Positions 16,672 to 24,809 of a stretch of 42,275 nt of DNA are shown piece by piece; within the stretch, counting starts at the first letter, position 1, and each line of letters starts with the position of its first letter. The notes under the pieces were generated by a model. That model saw nothing but the letters and a program-made list of their open reading frames with translations. It ran no database searches and had not been told where the DNA came from. Position numbers and translations under genes: made by a program. This DNA comes from Flavobacteriaceae bacterium (GTDB taxonomy: Bacteria; Bacteroidota; Bacteroidia; Flavobacteriales; Flavobacteriaceae): the NCBI GenBank assembly GCA_947373225.1, contig CANBWX010000011.1, positions 1 through 42,275 on the forward strand, read 5' to 3'.

Positions 16672-17151
16672 TTACATGTTCTTAAAAATGGTATGCATCA
16701 ATCGCTTTTTGTCATTAATACTTTCTTCTAATGAAATCATAGTTTCAGTTCTATAAACCCCCTCGATATCATCAATCATAAAAATCACATCTTTTGCATG
16801 CTTCGTATCTTTTGCTCTAATTTTGCAAAAAATATTAAACTTACCTGTAGTTACTGAAGCTACAGTCACAAATGGAATTTCGTTGATACGCTGCAAAACA
16901 AACTTTGTCTGCGATGTATTGTTTAGAAAAACACCCACATAAGCAATAAAAGAATAGCCTAATTTATCATAATCAAGAACCAATGATGAACCCATTATGA
17001 TTCCTGCATCTTCCATCTTTTTTACTCTAACATGTACAGTTCCAGCAGATATTAATAGTTTTTTTGCAATATCCGTAAACGGAATTCTTGTATTATCTAT
17101 CAACATATCTAAAATCTGGTGATCTACTTCATCTAAACGAAACTTACTCAT
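16672..17151 (-). CDS. Lrp/AsnC-family transcriptional regulator
   Basis: The 159-residue protein has an N-terminal winged helix-turn-helix (FRLDEVDHQILDMLIDNTR, then ITDIAKKL-like and SAGTVHVRVKKMEDAGII, about 5-55). The C-terminal ligand-binding domain covers about 65-150: SFIAYVGVFL, and VTTGKFNIFCKIRAKD where the amino-acid-sensing Gly is expected. Such proteins form octameric rings that respond to amino acids. The target is not evident; its neighbours are ppc and an M14 peptidase gene, each with its own signals. It ends at a terminator, so it is probably monocistronic. Confidence 0.93.
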   Translation of the reverse strand: MSKFRLDEVDHQILDMLIDNTRIPFTDIAKKLLISAGTVHVRVKKMEDAGIIMGSSLVLDYDKLGYSFIAYVGVFLNNTSQTKFVLQRINEIPFVTVASVTTGKFNIFCKIRAKDTKHAKDVIFMIDDIEGVYRTETMISLEESINDKKRLMHTIFKNM

Positions 17152-17218
17152 AATTCTTAAATTAATATTATTAATTGTATTTATAAAAAATTAACATAAA
17201 CAAAATAGAATTCGAAAT

Positions 17219-18373
17219 TTACACTTTTACCGCACCATTAACAAACCTAATATTGCTATCTAAATAAAAATCAGCTTTTTGATCTAATTCAGGAACATTA
17301 TTGCGATTATCGTGGTATAAAGCCCCATTCGCATTATATTCAATATGTCCGAAATAATCATCTAATTCACCTATTTTAACGATATATGCATTAAAATAAA
17401 CATTATTATCAATTAACTCCTCTTTGTATTGTGCAGCAAAATTCGTGATTATTTCAATACCATCATAATTTATTTTGATATTTTTATATATAAAATCATA
17501 AAAAACAACATTATTTTGAGGAATACTCAAATATTTATCGATTTCATTGCTGACTATATCGTTTTCGCTTAATATCTCAAAACTCGAAACTAAACTGATA
17601 AATACATATTTTCGGGTTTCTTCTCTTTTATAATCATTAGGAAAATGTCCAGCTTCAAATAAAACCGTTGGAACTCCCATATATTGAAAAGTATCTCCAA
17701 TACAATTTATATTAAATGAATCATCAAAACGCCCTACTTGACCCGGAAGATACTGCTGCAAAGTGTCATTTATTCCCGCAATTAAGTTAATTGCCTTTAA
17801 ACGCGAAGCATTTATTTCTCTATCTTCATTATAAGAAGGAGCTAAAAAAGATAAAGTTGCTGGTTTTCCTGTATTAGCTACGCCAAAAATGGTACGCTGA
17901 TCATGAAGATTATAACAAAAATCTGGTTTAAAACTCTCGAAAACCTCTCTCAAAACCCGACTTTCAGGTTGAGTAAGATCTTGAGAATCTCTATTTAAAT
18001 CAATTTTATTAGCATTTGCACGTGTATAAAGTTTCGCTCCATCAGGATTTAACATCGGAATGCAGCAAAATGTAAATGTGTTAAGAAATTTATTTGCTAA
18101 TTCCGAACTGCTATTTAACAGGTTTATAAAATCAAAAAGTCCTTTTGTGGTTGTGCTTTCATTTCCATGCATTTGCGACCAAAGCAAAATTTTCATTTTT
18201 CCTGTGCCAATTTGATACTTATATATAGGTTCATCAAAAACCGATTTTCCAATAATTTCAAGTTGATTATTGGTGTTATTTTTTTTCAATATAGGCTCAA
18301 TTGATTCTAAAGTAATATAACGACCATATAATGATTGCTCCTTGTATTGATTGAATAATTGTTCTAAATTCAT
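17219..18373 (-). CDS. M14-family zinc carboxypeptidase
   Basis: The 384-residue protein has the M14 zinc site: QMHGNESTTTKG (about 67-78) supplies His and Glu, NLHDQR (about 155-160) supplies the second His, and FEAGHFPND (about 240-248) carries the catalytic Glu. RDSQDL and DLNR-like NKIDLNRDS give the carboxylate-binding Arg. No signal peptide is seen, so it acts in the cytoplasm. Its substrate could be a peptide or muropeptide C-terminus. It diverges from the XRE regulator, and its -7 box TACTTTTG (complement of 18392-18399) lies inside one of the shared palindromic boxes, implying control by that regulator. Confidence 0.88.
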   Translation of the reverse strand: MNLEQLFNQYKEQSLYGRYITLESIEPILKKNNTNNQLEIIGKSVFDEPIYKYQIGTGKMKILLWSQMHGNESTTTKGLFDFINLLNSSSELANKFLNTFTFCCIPMLNPDGAKLYTRANANKIDLNRDSQDLTQPESRVLREVFESFKPDFCYNLHDQRTIFGVANTGKPATLSFLAPSYNEDREINASRLKAINLIAGINDTLQQYLPGQVGRFDDSFNINCIGDTFQYMGVPTVLFEAGHFPNDYKREETRKYVFISLVSSFEILSENDIVSNEIDKYLSIPQNNVVFYDFIYKNIKINYDGIEIITNFAAQYKEELIDNNVYFNAYIVKIGELDDYFGHIEYNANGALYHDNRNNVPELDQKADFYLDSNIRFVNGAVKV

Positions 18374-18387
18374 GACTTTAATTTTGA

Positions 18388-18458
18388 TTTACAAAAGTAA
18401 ACATCTTTATATTTACATTTGTAAACGATTGAAAAAGATTGTAATTTAATTATGTAAA
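18388..18458. promoter_or_regulatory. Operator cluster upstream of the M14 peptidase gene
   Basis: Two TTTAC-N4-GTAAA palindromes, at 18388-18401 (N4 AAAA) and 18412-18425 (N4 ATTT), start 24 bp apart. A third at 18445-18458 has one mismatch (TTTAA-TTAT-GTAAA). The first contains a minus-strand TACTTTTG -7 box for the peptidase gene. Confidence 0.7.
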
Positions 18459-18608
18459 CAGTTTTCTACCGCTAAATGAATTCCGCTATCTATCTATTGT
18501 ACACATTTGTTTATTAAAACATATTTAATATTTATACATTTATTTATCAGTTACTTATATGTATTCAATTAATGTTATTATTCCATTATTCTGAATGTAT
18601 TTTAATGA

Positions 18609-18692
18609 TTTACATCTGTAATTTTGGTACTTTCGTTCCGTTTAGTTACATTTGTAACTCTGTTATTAAAAACGTGAATTTACAATGGTAAA
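18609..18692. promoter_or_regulatory. Operator cluster and promoter of the XRE regulator gene
   Basis: Boxes at 18609-18622 (TTTAC-ATCT-GTAAT), 18645-18658 (GTTAC-ATTT-GTAAC) and 18679-18692 (TTTAC-AATG-GTAAA) start 36 and 34 bp apart. The middle one contains the -7 element TACATTTG (18647-18654), 20 bp after TTTG at 18623-18626. The last includes the start codon. Confidence 0.72.
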
Positions 18693-19164
18693 CACTGACG
18701 ATTTCATCAAAAGATTAGAAATTATATTGGATTATAATAGTCTAAATGCTTCTTCATTTGCCGATAAAATTGGTGTACAACGCTCTAGTTTGTCTCACCT
18801 ACTTTCGGGTAGAAACAAGCCAAGCTTAGATTTTATTTTAAAAATTATAGAAGTTTTTCCCGATGTAGATTTGTATTGGATTTTAAATGGCAAAGGAACT
18901 TTTCCAAAATCTGAAAACAAAAGTGAAGCAATTATCACAACTCCTACTCCAACTTTAAATACTAAAATTACAGAAAACCAAATTGAAATACCGGCTGATT
19001 TATTTTCGGAGAAAATTGTAGAACTGAAAAATCGTGTTGGAGAAAAATTTACAAATACAATTCCAAATACACAAAACTCAGCTTCTAATAATAAGGAAGC
19101 TGAAATTGATCGAATTGTGATATTTTATAAAAACGGAACTTTTAAAACTTATTCTCCCGAATAA
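18685..19164 (+). CDS. XRE-family helix-turn-helix regulator
   Basis: Residues about 6-62 of 159 form a lambda-repressor-type HTH (LEIILDYNSLNASSFADKIG, then VQRSSLSHLLSGRNKPS as turn and recognition helix). A Thr/Asn-rich linker covers about 70-95. The C-terminus ends with a short conserved strand pair, EIDRIVIFYKNGTFKTY. The ATG lies inside a TTTAC-N4-GTAAA box and two more boxes overlap its promoter region, so autoregulation, and control of the divergent M14 peptidase, is the natural reading. The signal it senses is unknown. Its stop codon abuts that of the convergent acyltransferase. Confidence 0.88.
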   Translation: MVNTDDFIKRLEIILDYNSLNASSFADKIGVQRSSLSHLLSGRNKPSLDFILKIIEVFPDVDLYWILNGKGTFPKSENKSEAIITTPTPTLNTKITENQIEIPADLFSEKIVELKNRVGEKFTNTIPNTQNSASNNKEAEIDRIVIFYKNGTFKTYSPE

Positions 19165-19722
19165 TTATTTTTTGGAAAAAAAACTTTTTTCAGGAACTTT
19201 TCCGATAACGCCATCGAAATGTTTTAATAAATTTTTTAAGTCCTTTTCGTAATTTGTAGTAGGATAAAATTGTTTTCCCATATTGACTGTTTTTCTTCCA
19301 AAATCAAAAGCAACAGGAACGATTGGAATATTTGCTTTCAATGCAATATAATAAAATCCCGATTTTAGATCTACAACTTTTTTTCTAGTTCCTTCAGGAA
19401 AAATCGCAAGTCGGAACTCATCATGATTTTCGAAAATTTTTGCAATAGCATCTACTTTATTCAAACTTCCAGTTCTGTCTATTGGCGCCCCGCCCATCCA
19501 ACGGAAATAATATCCGAACGGAAAACGAAACAATTCCTTTTTGCCAATATAATTCATTTCGATTCCCGTAATTCCTCTAGTGAATATTCCTAAATAGAAA
19601 TCGTGCCAGCTAGTGTGCGGAATTACCATCAGAACACATTTCTTGACGCTTTCATCAATCGTGCCTTCGATTTTCCAACCCATTAATTTAAAGAAAATAA
19701 ATTTATAGAGACTCCTTTTCAT
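19165..19722 (-). CDS. PlsC-like acyltransferase
   Basis: The 185-residue protein has the glycerolphosphate acyltransferase blocks: HTSWHD at about 36-41 (HX4D catalytic motif), GAPIDR at about 78-83, FPEGTR at about 108-113 and the IPIVPVAFD strand at about 133-141. It is short, like the 1-acylglycerol-3-phosphate acyltransferase-related proteins of Bacteroidetes, and has hydrophobic surface segments for membrane association. It transfers an acyl chain to a lysophospholipid or other lipid; the acceptor is not settled. The stop codon TAA (on minus) directly abuts the stop of the XRE gene. Confidence 0.86.
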   Translation of the reverse strand: MKRSLYKFIFFKLMGWKIEGTIDESVKKCVLMVIPHTSWHDFYLGIFTRGITGIEMNYIGKKELFRFPFGYYFRWMGGAPIDRTGSLNKVDAIAKIFENHDEFRLAIFPEGTRKKVVDLKSGFYYIALKANIPIVPVAFDFGRKTVNMGKQFYPTTNYEKDLKNLLKHFDGVIGKVPEKSFFSKK

Positions 19723-19783
19723 TTAGAAACAATTTTCAGTAAAATTAGTATTAATCTATTATTTTTGATGAAAATTATTTCAA

Positions 19784-20449
19784 ATGTTCAAAAAACTGTT
19801 CAGTTATATTATTCCCCTCAATATTTACAAACAAAAATCTAAAATTAGCCAAACGCTCGAAGTGACTTGGACCAATGGTCAATTAGTTTTGGACAGTAAT
19901 AATACCAATTATTCCTATGGAAGTTTACAACGTATTTTACGAAAAGGATTAAGGTCTATCGGTTTCGAAAAAATCCGGAATATGAAAAAAATTCTTGTTC
20001 TTGGAGTTGCTGGCGGAAGTGTTATAAAAACATTGGTCGATGAAATTAATTATACAGAAAAAATCATTGGTGTAGAAATTGACAAAGCCGTTATCGAAAT
20101 TGCGAATGATTATTTTCAGCTTGATAAAATTCAAAACCTTGAAATTAATATTGACGATGCTCTTGAATTTGTACTTAAAACCGAAGATACATTCGATTTA
20201 ATTATTATTGATATTTTTCAAGATACAAAAATGCCAGATTTCCTTTTTGAAAAGGTTTTTACGGATCGAATTTGCCATTTATTAAATGCAAAAGGTTTTA
20301 TACTCTTCAATACAATGATAGTAAACAAAAATCAAAAACAACTCAATTTAAATTACATCGAAAGCTTTAATCCTAATACATATAGAGTTACAAAACTGAA
20401 TAAAATGGAAGAAACTAACGAGTTAATAATCATTGAAAAAATATTGTAA
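19784..20449 (+). CDS. Spermidine-synthase-like SAM-dependent methyltransferase-fold protein
   Basis: The 221-residue protein has the Rossmann-type nucleotide motif ILVLGVAGGSVIKTL (about 70-84), the acidic strand end IIGVEIDKAVIEIA (about 94-107), a DDALEFV segment and LIIIDIFQD (about 144-152). This is the spermidine synthase/aminopropyltransferase layout, but the N-terminal beta domain is reduced, so a methyltransferase or aminopropyl transfer role both remain possible. It diverges from the acyltransferase and is convergent with kdsB. Its own operon partners are not visible. Confidence 0.75.
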   Translation: MFKKLFSYIIPLNIYKQKSKISQTLEVTWTNGQLVLDSNNTNYSYGSLQRILRKGLRSIGFEKIRNMKKILVLGVAGGSVIKTLVDEINYTEKIIGVEIDKAVIEIANDYFQLDKIQNLEINIDDALEFVLKTEDTFDLIIIDIFQDTKMPDFLFEKVFTDRICHLLNAKGFILFNTMIVNKNQKQLNLNYIESFNPNTYRVTKLNKMEETNELIIIEKIL

Positions 20450-20503
20450 TATACTAATTTTCAATTAAATAACTAATTTTATTTTTTGGAAGTAAAGGTT
20501 AAA

Positions 20504-21244
20504 TTACAGCATTTTTCTTGCTTTTTCTAAGTCTTCTTTGGTATCAATACCTATACTTTTTTCGGCAGTTTCGACCATTTTTATACGTTTTCCAAATTCT
20601 AAATAGCGTAATTGTTCCAGTTTTTCGGAAGCTTCCAAAGATTTCATTGGCAAACTGTAAAAATCTAAAAGCGCCTGTTTTCTAAAAGCATAAATCCCGA
20701 TGTGTTGCATATAGCGAACACCTACATTTTTCTCTCTAGGATACGGAATCACGGAACGTGAAAAATACAAGGCAAAACCGTTTTGATCCACCACCACTTT
20801 TACATTATTGGGATTATTGATTTCGTCTTCGTCTGTGATTTCACACATTAAAGAAGCTAAATCTACTTTATCCACTTTGTCTTTCCGAGATTTCGAGGAA
20901 TCAAAGACTTCAATAAGTTTTTCAAGAGCTGTCGTATTAATAAAAGGTTCATCACCTTGAACATTTACAACAATATCTACATCAAGATTTTCAATGGCTT
21001 CGGCAATTCTATCGCTTCCTGATTCGTGTTCCTTGATGCTCTTGATGGCTTTGCCTCCATTAGAAACTATTTCGTCATAAATTAAATCCGAATCGGTAAC
21101 CACAAAAACAGCATCAAAAAGATTAGACTTTTTGGCGGCTTCGTAAGTTCTTAAAATCACGGTTTTTCCTCCCAAATCCTGCATCAGTTTGGCAGGAAAT
21201 CGTGTGGAAGCATAACGTGCGGGAATGACTGCTATTATTTTCAT
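20504..21244 (-). CDS. kdsB: 3-deoxy-manno-octulosonate cytidylyltransferase (CMP-Kdo synthetase)
   Basis: The 246-residue protein begins [19 protein letters not shown], the CTP-binding motif of KdsB, and contains [11 protein letters not shown] (about 94-104, metal-binding Asp), [12 protein letters not shown] (about 178-189) and [13 protein letters not shown] near the C-terminus. It activates Kdo with CTP for attachment to lipid A, so it serves outer-membrane LPS synthesis. It lies 14 nt downstream of the RloB-like gene, but no functional link is expected; the defence-type pair probably landed upstream of it. Confidence 0.96.
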   Translation of the reverse strand: MKIIAVIPARYASTRFPAKLMQDLGGKTVILRTYEAAKKSNLFDAVFVVTDSDLIYDEIVSNGGKAIKSIKEHESGSDRIAEAIENLDVDIVVNVQGDEPFINTTALEKLIEVFDSSKSRKDKVDKVDLASLMCEITDEDEINNPNNVKVVVDQNGFALYFSRSVIPYPREKNVGVRYMQHIGIYAFRKQALLDFYSLPMKSLEASEKLEQLRYLEFGKRIKMVETAEKSIGIDTKEDLEKARKML

Positions 21245-21258
21245 TTTTATATTTAAAA

Positions 21259-22704
21259 TTATTCAATAAGCCAAACAATACTTTCTTTCTTTGCTTCATA
21301 ACTATGAAAAAAAAGAAAATATGGTTTGTATATTTGATGATTCAATGCAATTTCAATCACAACATTATCATTTTTCCTAATTATTGTTTCACAGTTAATA
21401 TCCAATTCAACTTGAATTTTAGAATTATTAAGATCAACTAAAGAAAATAAAGTTGCAATTTCTGTTTTCATCTTTGGATTTTTTCCACTAAATTTAAAAT
21501 AAACTTGAATTTTATCTTGATCAAACTGAACTAAAATATTTTCAAAAGAAATGGTAGCTGTTTCAACATTCACAAATCCTTGTTTAATTTCATTATTATT
21601 CAACAGTAAATTTGTTAAGACAAAAACATCTGAAAAAGGGTTTAGCTCATAAAATCTATTATTCTCATTTATTTTAGATTGCATTTCATTATTTAACAAC
21701 AGATTATTAAAAATAGCTTGATTTGCAAGTTTAAAAAATGATATTATTTGAGAATTTCCTTTTTTTAATAGTGCATATAAATGAAATCCTTTTATAAATC
21801 CATTAGATTGATTTTTTTTAAATTCTAAATTGAAATAACCTTTATCATCAAAGAATTTAATGATTTCTCTAGAATTATAAAATTCTTGATTATTCATTTC
21901 GAAATGTAATAAAAGCCAATGCTCAAATGCTATTGAAGTATAAGCTACTTTATATTTTTTCCAATTTTTGTCAAAATATTTTTCTTCGAAAACATCTTCT
22001 CCTCTAGCATTTTTACTCAAGAAATTTTCATCCTCATCATAAAAAAAGGCTTTAGAATCTCCATCATACAATAATTCAAAATGATTTGATTTATTTGTGT
22101 TTTCAATTATGGAATCTAAAAATATTTTTTCTGCATCTGTTAGTAAAATATTTTGGAAAAGAAAAATTTCATAATCTAACTTATTTAAAAAATATCTTAT
22201 TCGTTCATTTTCACCTTTTTTTTCCTCGATATCTCTAACATTCATTCGAAATATTTGAAGTTCCTCCAATCTTTCATATATCTCTGATGTTATATGTGGT
22301 TTGATTTTAAAAAGACTATTTTGATCTAATTTAAATGAATTTTCTTCATCATTATCAGTAACAATCCAAATTTCATCATAATCTTCATCTTGATACTTTT
22401 TTTTCATTGCTTCATAAAGCAATCCTTTCACTGATGATCCTTTGTAATTTTGATTATTGTCTTCTTTTTTTTCTGGCAAAACAATAATGTGAAAATTATT
22501 TTTTTGGCGGATATTATAGAAAGAACATAATCCTTCAAAATAGCTATACTCTGTGGAGCCTTCACAAACAATTAATATTCTTTTATTAAAATCATTATCT
22601 AAAGGAATTTTATTTTTTGTTTTAGTTGATTTTGAAATAATTGGATCTTTCAGATTTAACCCAATTTTTGATTCACGACTATTTTTTTTATTCGGTTTGC
22701 TCAT
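21259..22704 (-). CDS. RloB-like TOPRIM-fold protein with long insertions (AbiLii-like)
   Basis: [18 protein letters not shown] at about 42-59 (catalytic Glu48 and Glu52) and IWIVTDNDE at 112-120 (Asp117, Asp119) form a TOPRIM-like metal site. [17 protein letters not shown] at 253-269 is the RloB signature. At 481 residues it is about twice the usual RloB length as I remember it: extra sequence lies between the DxD and FEHWLLLHF motifs and a beta-rich region follows about residue 330. It overlaps the upstream ATPase gene by 17 nt. RloA/RloB and AbiLi/AbiLii pairs are phage-resistance modules; nuclease activity here is inferred from the fold. The gene is visibly more AT-rich than kdsB. Confidence 0.82.
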   Translation of the reverse strand: MSKPNKKNSRESKIGLNLKDPIISKSTKTKNKIPLDNDFNKRILIVCEGSTEYSYFEGLCSFYNIRQKNNFHIIVLPEKKEDNNQNYKGSSVKGLLYEAMKKKYQDEDYDEIWIVTDNDEENSFKLDQNSLFKIKPHITSEIYERLEELQIFRMNVRDIEEKKGENERIRYFLNKLDYEIFLFQNILLTDAEKIFLDSIIENTNKSNHFELLYDGDSKAFFYDEDENFLSKNARGEDVFEEKYFDKNWKKYKVAYTSIAFEHWLLLHFEMNNQEFYNSREIIKFFDDKGYFNLEFKKNQSNGFIKGFHLYALLKKGNSQIISFFKLANQAIFNNLLLNNEMQSKINENNRFYELNPFSDVFVLTNLLLNNNEIKQGFVNVETATISFENILVQFDQDKIQVYFKFSGKNPKMKTEIATLFSLVDLNNSKIQVELDINCETIIRKNDNVVIEIALNHQIYKPYFLFFHSYEAKKESIVWLIE

Positions 22705-24016
22705 CTTGAATAAATTGGCTTATAAGATTTTCTAAATAAGGTTTTGTAATATGAGGTAAACCTCCTAATCGACCTGATTCATAAAAATCTGCTAATCTAT
22801 TATCAATTTTCCTTAATCCCGTAAATTCTGCGAAAGAATACATATTTGAAGCTCCAAATTCATTTTTTTCAATAGCATATATTTGATCTCTTTCATATAA
22901 ATTCCTGTCTAGTAATGATATGTCATGAGTTGTGATAATTAACTGGGCATTATTCGGATTTGTAATTGGATTATTGAATAATTCAATTAACCAAGAAGTA
23001 ATTTCAGTATGTAAACTTGTATTCATTTCATCAATTAATAAAACCCGTCCGTTTGATAAGGCATCCAAAATTACAGGTGAGATTCCTATAAGTTTTCGTG
23101 TACCTGTTGATTGCTCTTTAAGTGATATAGTCTCTGTTCCTATTTCTGAATTACCATCAAAAAGTTTATGTTTAGTCCTTAAATCATATTTTATTTGTTC
23201 AAACAACTTATCCTTAATCTCTTGTGAAATATCATCAGGGAAATTAATTTTTGAAATATCTACCATATTTGTTTCAATCCCTAAAATACCTGAATTTGTT
23301 TCTTGTAAAATGCTTTCAACAAGTTTAGGGATTTTACTGTCTGGATTATCAATTATAAATTCACCATATTTTCTAGTTAAAAAATTTGTATATTCTGTTT
23401 CAGTAAAAGTTAAAGAAATCATTTGATTAGAAAAAAAAGAATAAACATCTTTTAATTCAGAATTTCCTGCAATATCACCTCTTGAAAGAAATAATTGATT
23501 AGGCTCAAAATTCACACTTTCTTTTGCTCCTTTCAAAGCAATAAATTTAATTATCTGCTGATTTCTTTCAAACAATGTATTAAGAGTAATTTTTCCTGTA
23601 TTAGTTATATTGTAACTATATAAATATTCTTTTATAATAGATTTTTCACCAAAAGTCACTTGATAATTATATCTTTTTTGATTAGGAGCTATAAAATCTA
23701 ATTCAAAAGTACTAGGCTGGTCTTTTGTTTGCTTATCAAAATGAAAATATTCATTTGCATGTAATTTTTGATCGGAATTAAAATTTCCTGATTTTAAAAC
23801 AAGCCATTCCAAAGCCTGAAAAACTTTTATAAAATTACTTTTTCCTGAATTATTTGGTCCATATAAAACAGCTGAAGATAAAACTTGTACTTTAGGATAA
23901 TTTACAGGCTGTAAAACTTTCACTTCTCGATCTCTTATCTTACCAAATGGCAATAATGAAAAAGTCTGTCTTTCTCTAAATGATCTAAAATTTGTTATTG
24001 AAATCTCTATTAACAT
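22688..24016 (-). CDS. RloA/AbiLi-like AAA ATPase
   Basis: From the ATG at 24016 (MLIEISITNFRSF, the normal beginning of this family) the product has 442 residues; an upstream in-frame ATG at 24040 adds only a non-conserved stretch. Walker A is GPNNSGKS at 53-60, Walker B is VLLIDEMNTSLH near 330, and ITTHDISLLDR follows. This is the SMC/ABC-like AAA_15/AAA_21 ATPase type found in OLD, AriA, RloA and AbiLi. It probably senses infection and controls the RloB-like partner, whose gene overlaps its 3' end. It has its own likely promoter at 24049-24076. Residues between Walker A and B are not recognised. Confidence 0.83.
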   Translation of the reverse strand: MLIEISITNFRSFRERQTFSLLPFGKIRDREVKVLQPVNYPKVQVLSSAVLYGPNNSGKSNFIKVFQALEWLVLKSGNFNSDQKLHANEYFHFDKQTKDQPSTFELDFIAPNQKRYNYQVTFGEKSIIKEYLYSYNITNTGKITLNTLFERNQQIIKFIALKGAKESVNFEPNQLFLSRGDIAGNSELKDVYSFFSNQMISLTFTETEYTNFLTRKYGEFIIDNPDSKIPKLVESILQETNSGILGIETNMVDISKINFPDDISQEIKDKLFEQIKYDLRTKHKLFDGNSEIGTETISLKEQSTGTRKLIGISPVILDALSNGRVLLIDEMNTSLHTEITSWLIELFNNPITNPNNAQLIITTHDISLLDRNLYERDQIYAIEKNEFGASNMYSFAEFTGLRKIDNRLADFYESGRLGGLPHITKPYLENLISQFIQDEQTE

Positions 24017-24048
24017 AATGTATAAGATTAATATTTGCAATTATTAAA

Positions 24049-24076
24049 CAAATATACATCTAAAACTTAAGACAAA
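24049..24076 (-). promoter_or_regulatory. Likely promoter of the RloA/RloB-like operon
   Basis: On the minus strand TTTG (complement 24073-24076) precedes TATATTTG (complement 24049-24056) by 16 bp, one short of the usual range. The ATG follows 32 nt on. Confidence 0.5.
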
Positions 24077-24180
24077 TAGTAGTTGAAATAAAAAAAATAA
24101 CTTTTATTAAAATAATTCAAAAATAAAACCTATTTCTTTAATCGTTATTTAATGTATATTTTAATATAAAACAATTACAT

Positions 24181-24242
24181 AATCTTCACCGAAGTCGTAC
24201 TCAACGAACCCGCCACTAATTTGTCATTAAACAAACTCAGCT
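24181..24242. repeat. Duplicate of the 3' end of the dioxygenase gene (left copy)
   Basis: These 62 bp match 24816-24877 with three mismatches (24197, 24236, 24241) in the same orientation. Read on the minus strand it still encodes FNDKLVAGSLS-TTSVKI and then a stop at 24175-24177. The full gene is at 24810-25640, so this is a detached 3' fragment. It marks the far side of the toxin-antitoxin module. Confidence 0.9.
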
Positions 24243-24243
24243 A

Positions 24244-24279
24244 TAAAACAAAACCCCACTAAATTTTAAAGTGAGGTTC
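24244..24279 (-). terminator. Terminator of the toxin-antitoxin operon
   Basis: On the minus strand AACCTCACT pairs with AGTGGGGTT (one wobble) around a 9-nt AT loop, followed by TTTTGTTTT. It starts 6 nt after the toxin stop. Confidence 0.78.
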
Positions 24280-24283
24280 AATT

Positions 24284-24559
24284 TTAAATTTCTAAATCCG
24301 TATAATGTCCTTTCAAACTATGTATTAATAAAATACCTTCGTCAGGAATTTCATAAACAATACGATGTTCTTCGTTAATTTTTCTAGACCAAGTTCCTTG
24401 CAAATTATATTTTAATGCCTCGGGTTTTCCAATACCTTCAAATGGATTTTTCATTATGTCTTCAACCAGAAGCTGAATCTTTTTTTGAATGGCTTTATTT
24501 CCTGATTTTTTCCAAAACCCCAAATGCTCTAATGCTTTTTTGGTTAGTTTTACTTCCAT
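24284..24559 (-). CDS. Txe/YoeB-family mRNA-cleaving toxin
   Basis: The ATG at 24559 gives 91 residues beginning MEVKLTKKALEHL; the longer reading from 24586 lies inside the antitoxin gene and is not conserved. The block FEGIGKPEALKYNLQGTWSRKINEEHRIVYEI, then SLKGHY at the end, is the YoeB signature with catalytic Glu, Arg and His. YoeB cleaves mRNA on the ribosome. The start overlaps the antitoxin 3' end by 10 nt, the usual coupling. The pair is flanked by 62-bp direct repeats. Confidence 0.92.
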   Translation of the reverse strand: MEVKLTKKALEHLGFWKKSGNKAIQKKIQLLVEDIMKNPFEGIGKPEALKYNLQGTWSRKINEEHRIVYEIPDEGILLIHSLKGHYTDLEI

Positions 24560-24756
24560 AAATCCTTGGTAGAAATAGTAGTACACTCACCGCGTTTATA
24601 TTCGGCTCTACCTTCTTGAACTGAATTTACAAAATCAGGATTATAAGGACTATCTCCTTCATTTATGGTCACATTTCTAACCCCTTTTAGATGCTCCAAA
24701 AGTGTTTTGACAAACGAAATGTGTTTTTCATCAACTTCAATAGTTATTGTACTCAT
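24550..24756 (-). CDS. Antitoxin partner of the YoeB-type toxin
   Basis: The 68-residue protein has a beta-strand start (TITIEVDEKHISFVKTLLEHL), a middle acidic turn and a C-terminal tail (FVNSVQEGRAEYKRGE, then STKDLWK) of the sort that wraps round the toxin. It does not look like a classical YefM/Phd fold; I assign it by size, by the tail and by its position directly upstream of and overlapping the toxin gene. It may also repress its own promoter, as antitoxins do. Confidence 0.8.
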   Translation of the reverse strand: MSTITIEVDEKHISFVKTLLEHLKGVRNVTINEGDSPYNPDFVNSVQEGRAEYKRGECTTISTKDLWK

Positions 24757-24773
24757 AATGACTTTTATTTTTA

Positions 24774-24781
24774 CAAATATA
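24774..24781 (-). promoter_or_regulatory. Probable -7 element of the toxin-antitoxin operon
   Basis: The minus strand reads TATATTTG, 17 nt before the antitoxin ATG at 24756. No upstream TTG lies at proper distance. Confidence 0.45.
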
Positions 24782-24809
24782 ACAAAAACATTTTTCTTAA
24801 ATAACTTCT

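Noticed and set aside
24041..24180. Possible mobile-element end between the RloA-like promoter and the 62-bp repeat
   Set aside because: I found no terminal inverted repeat, integrase or target duplication there, only AT-rich sequence.
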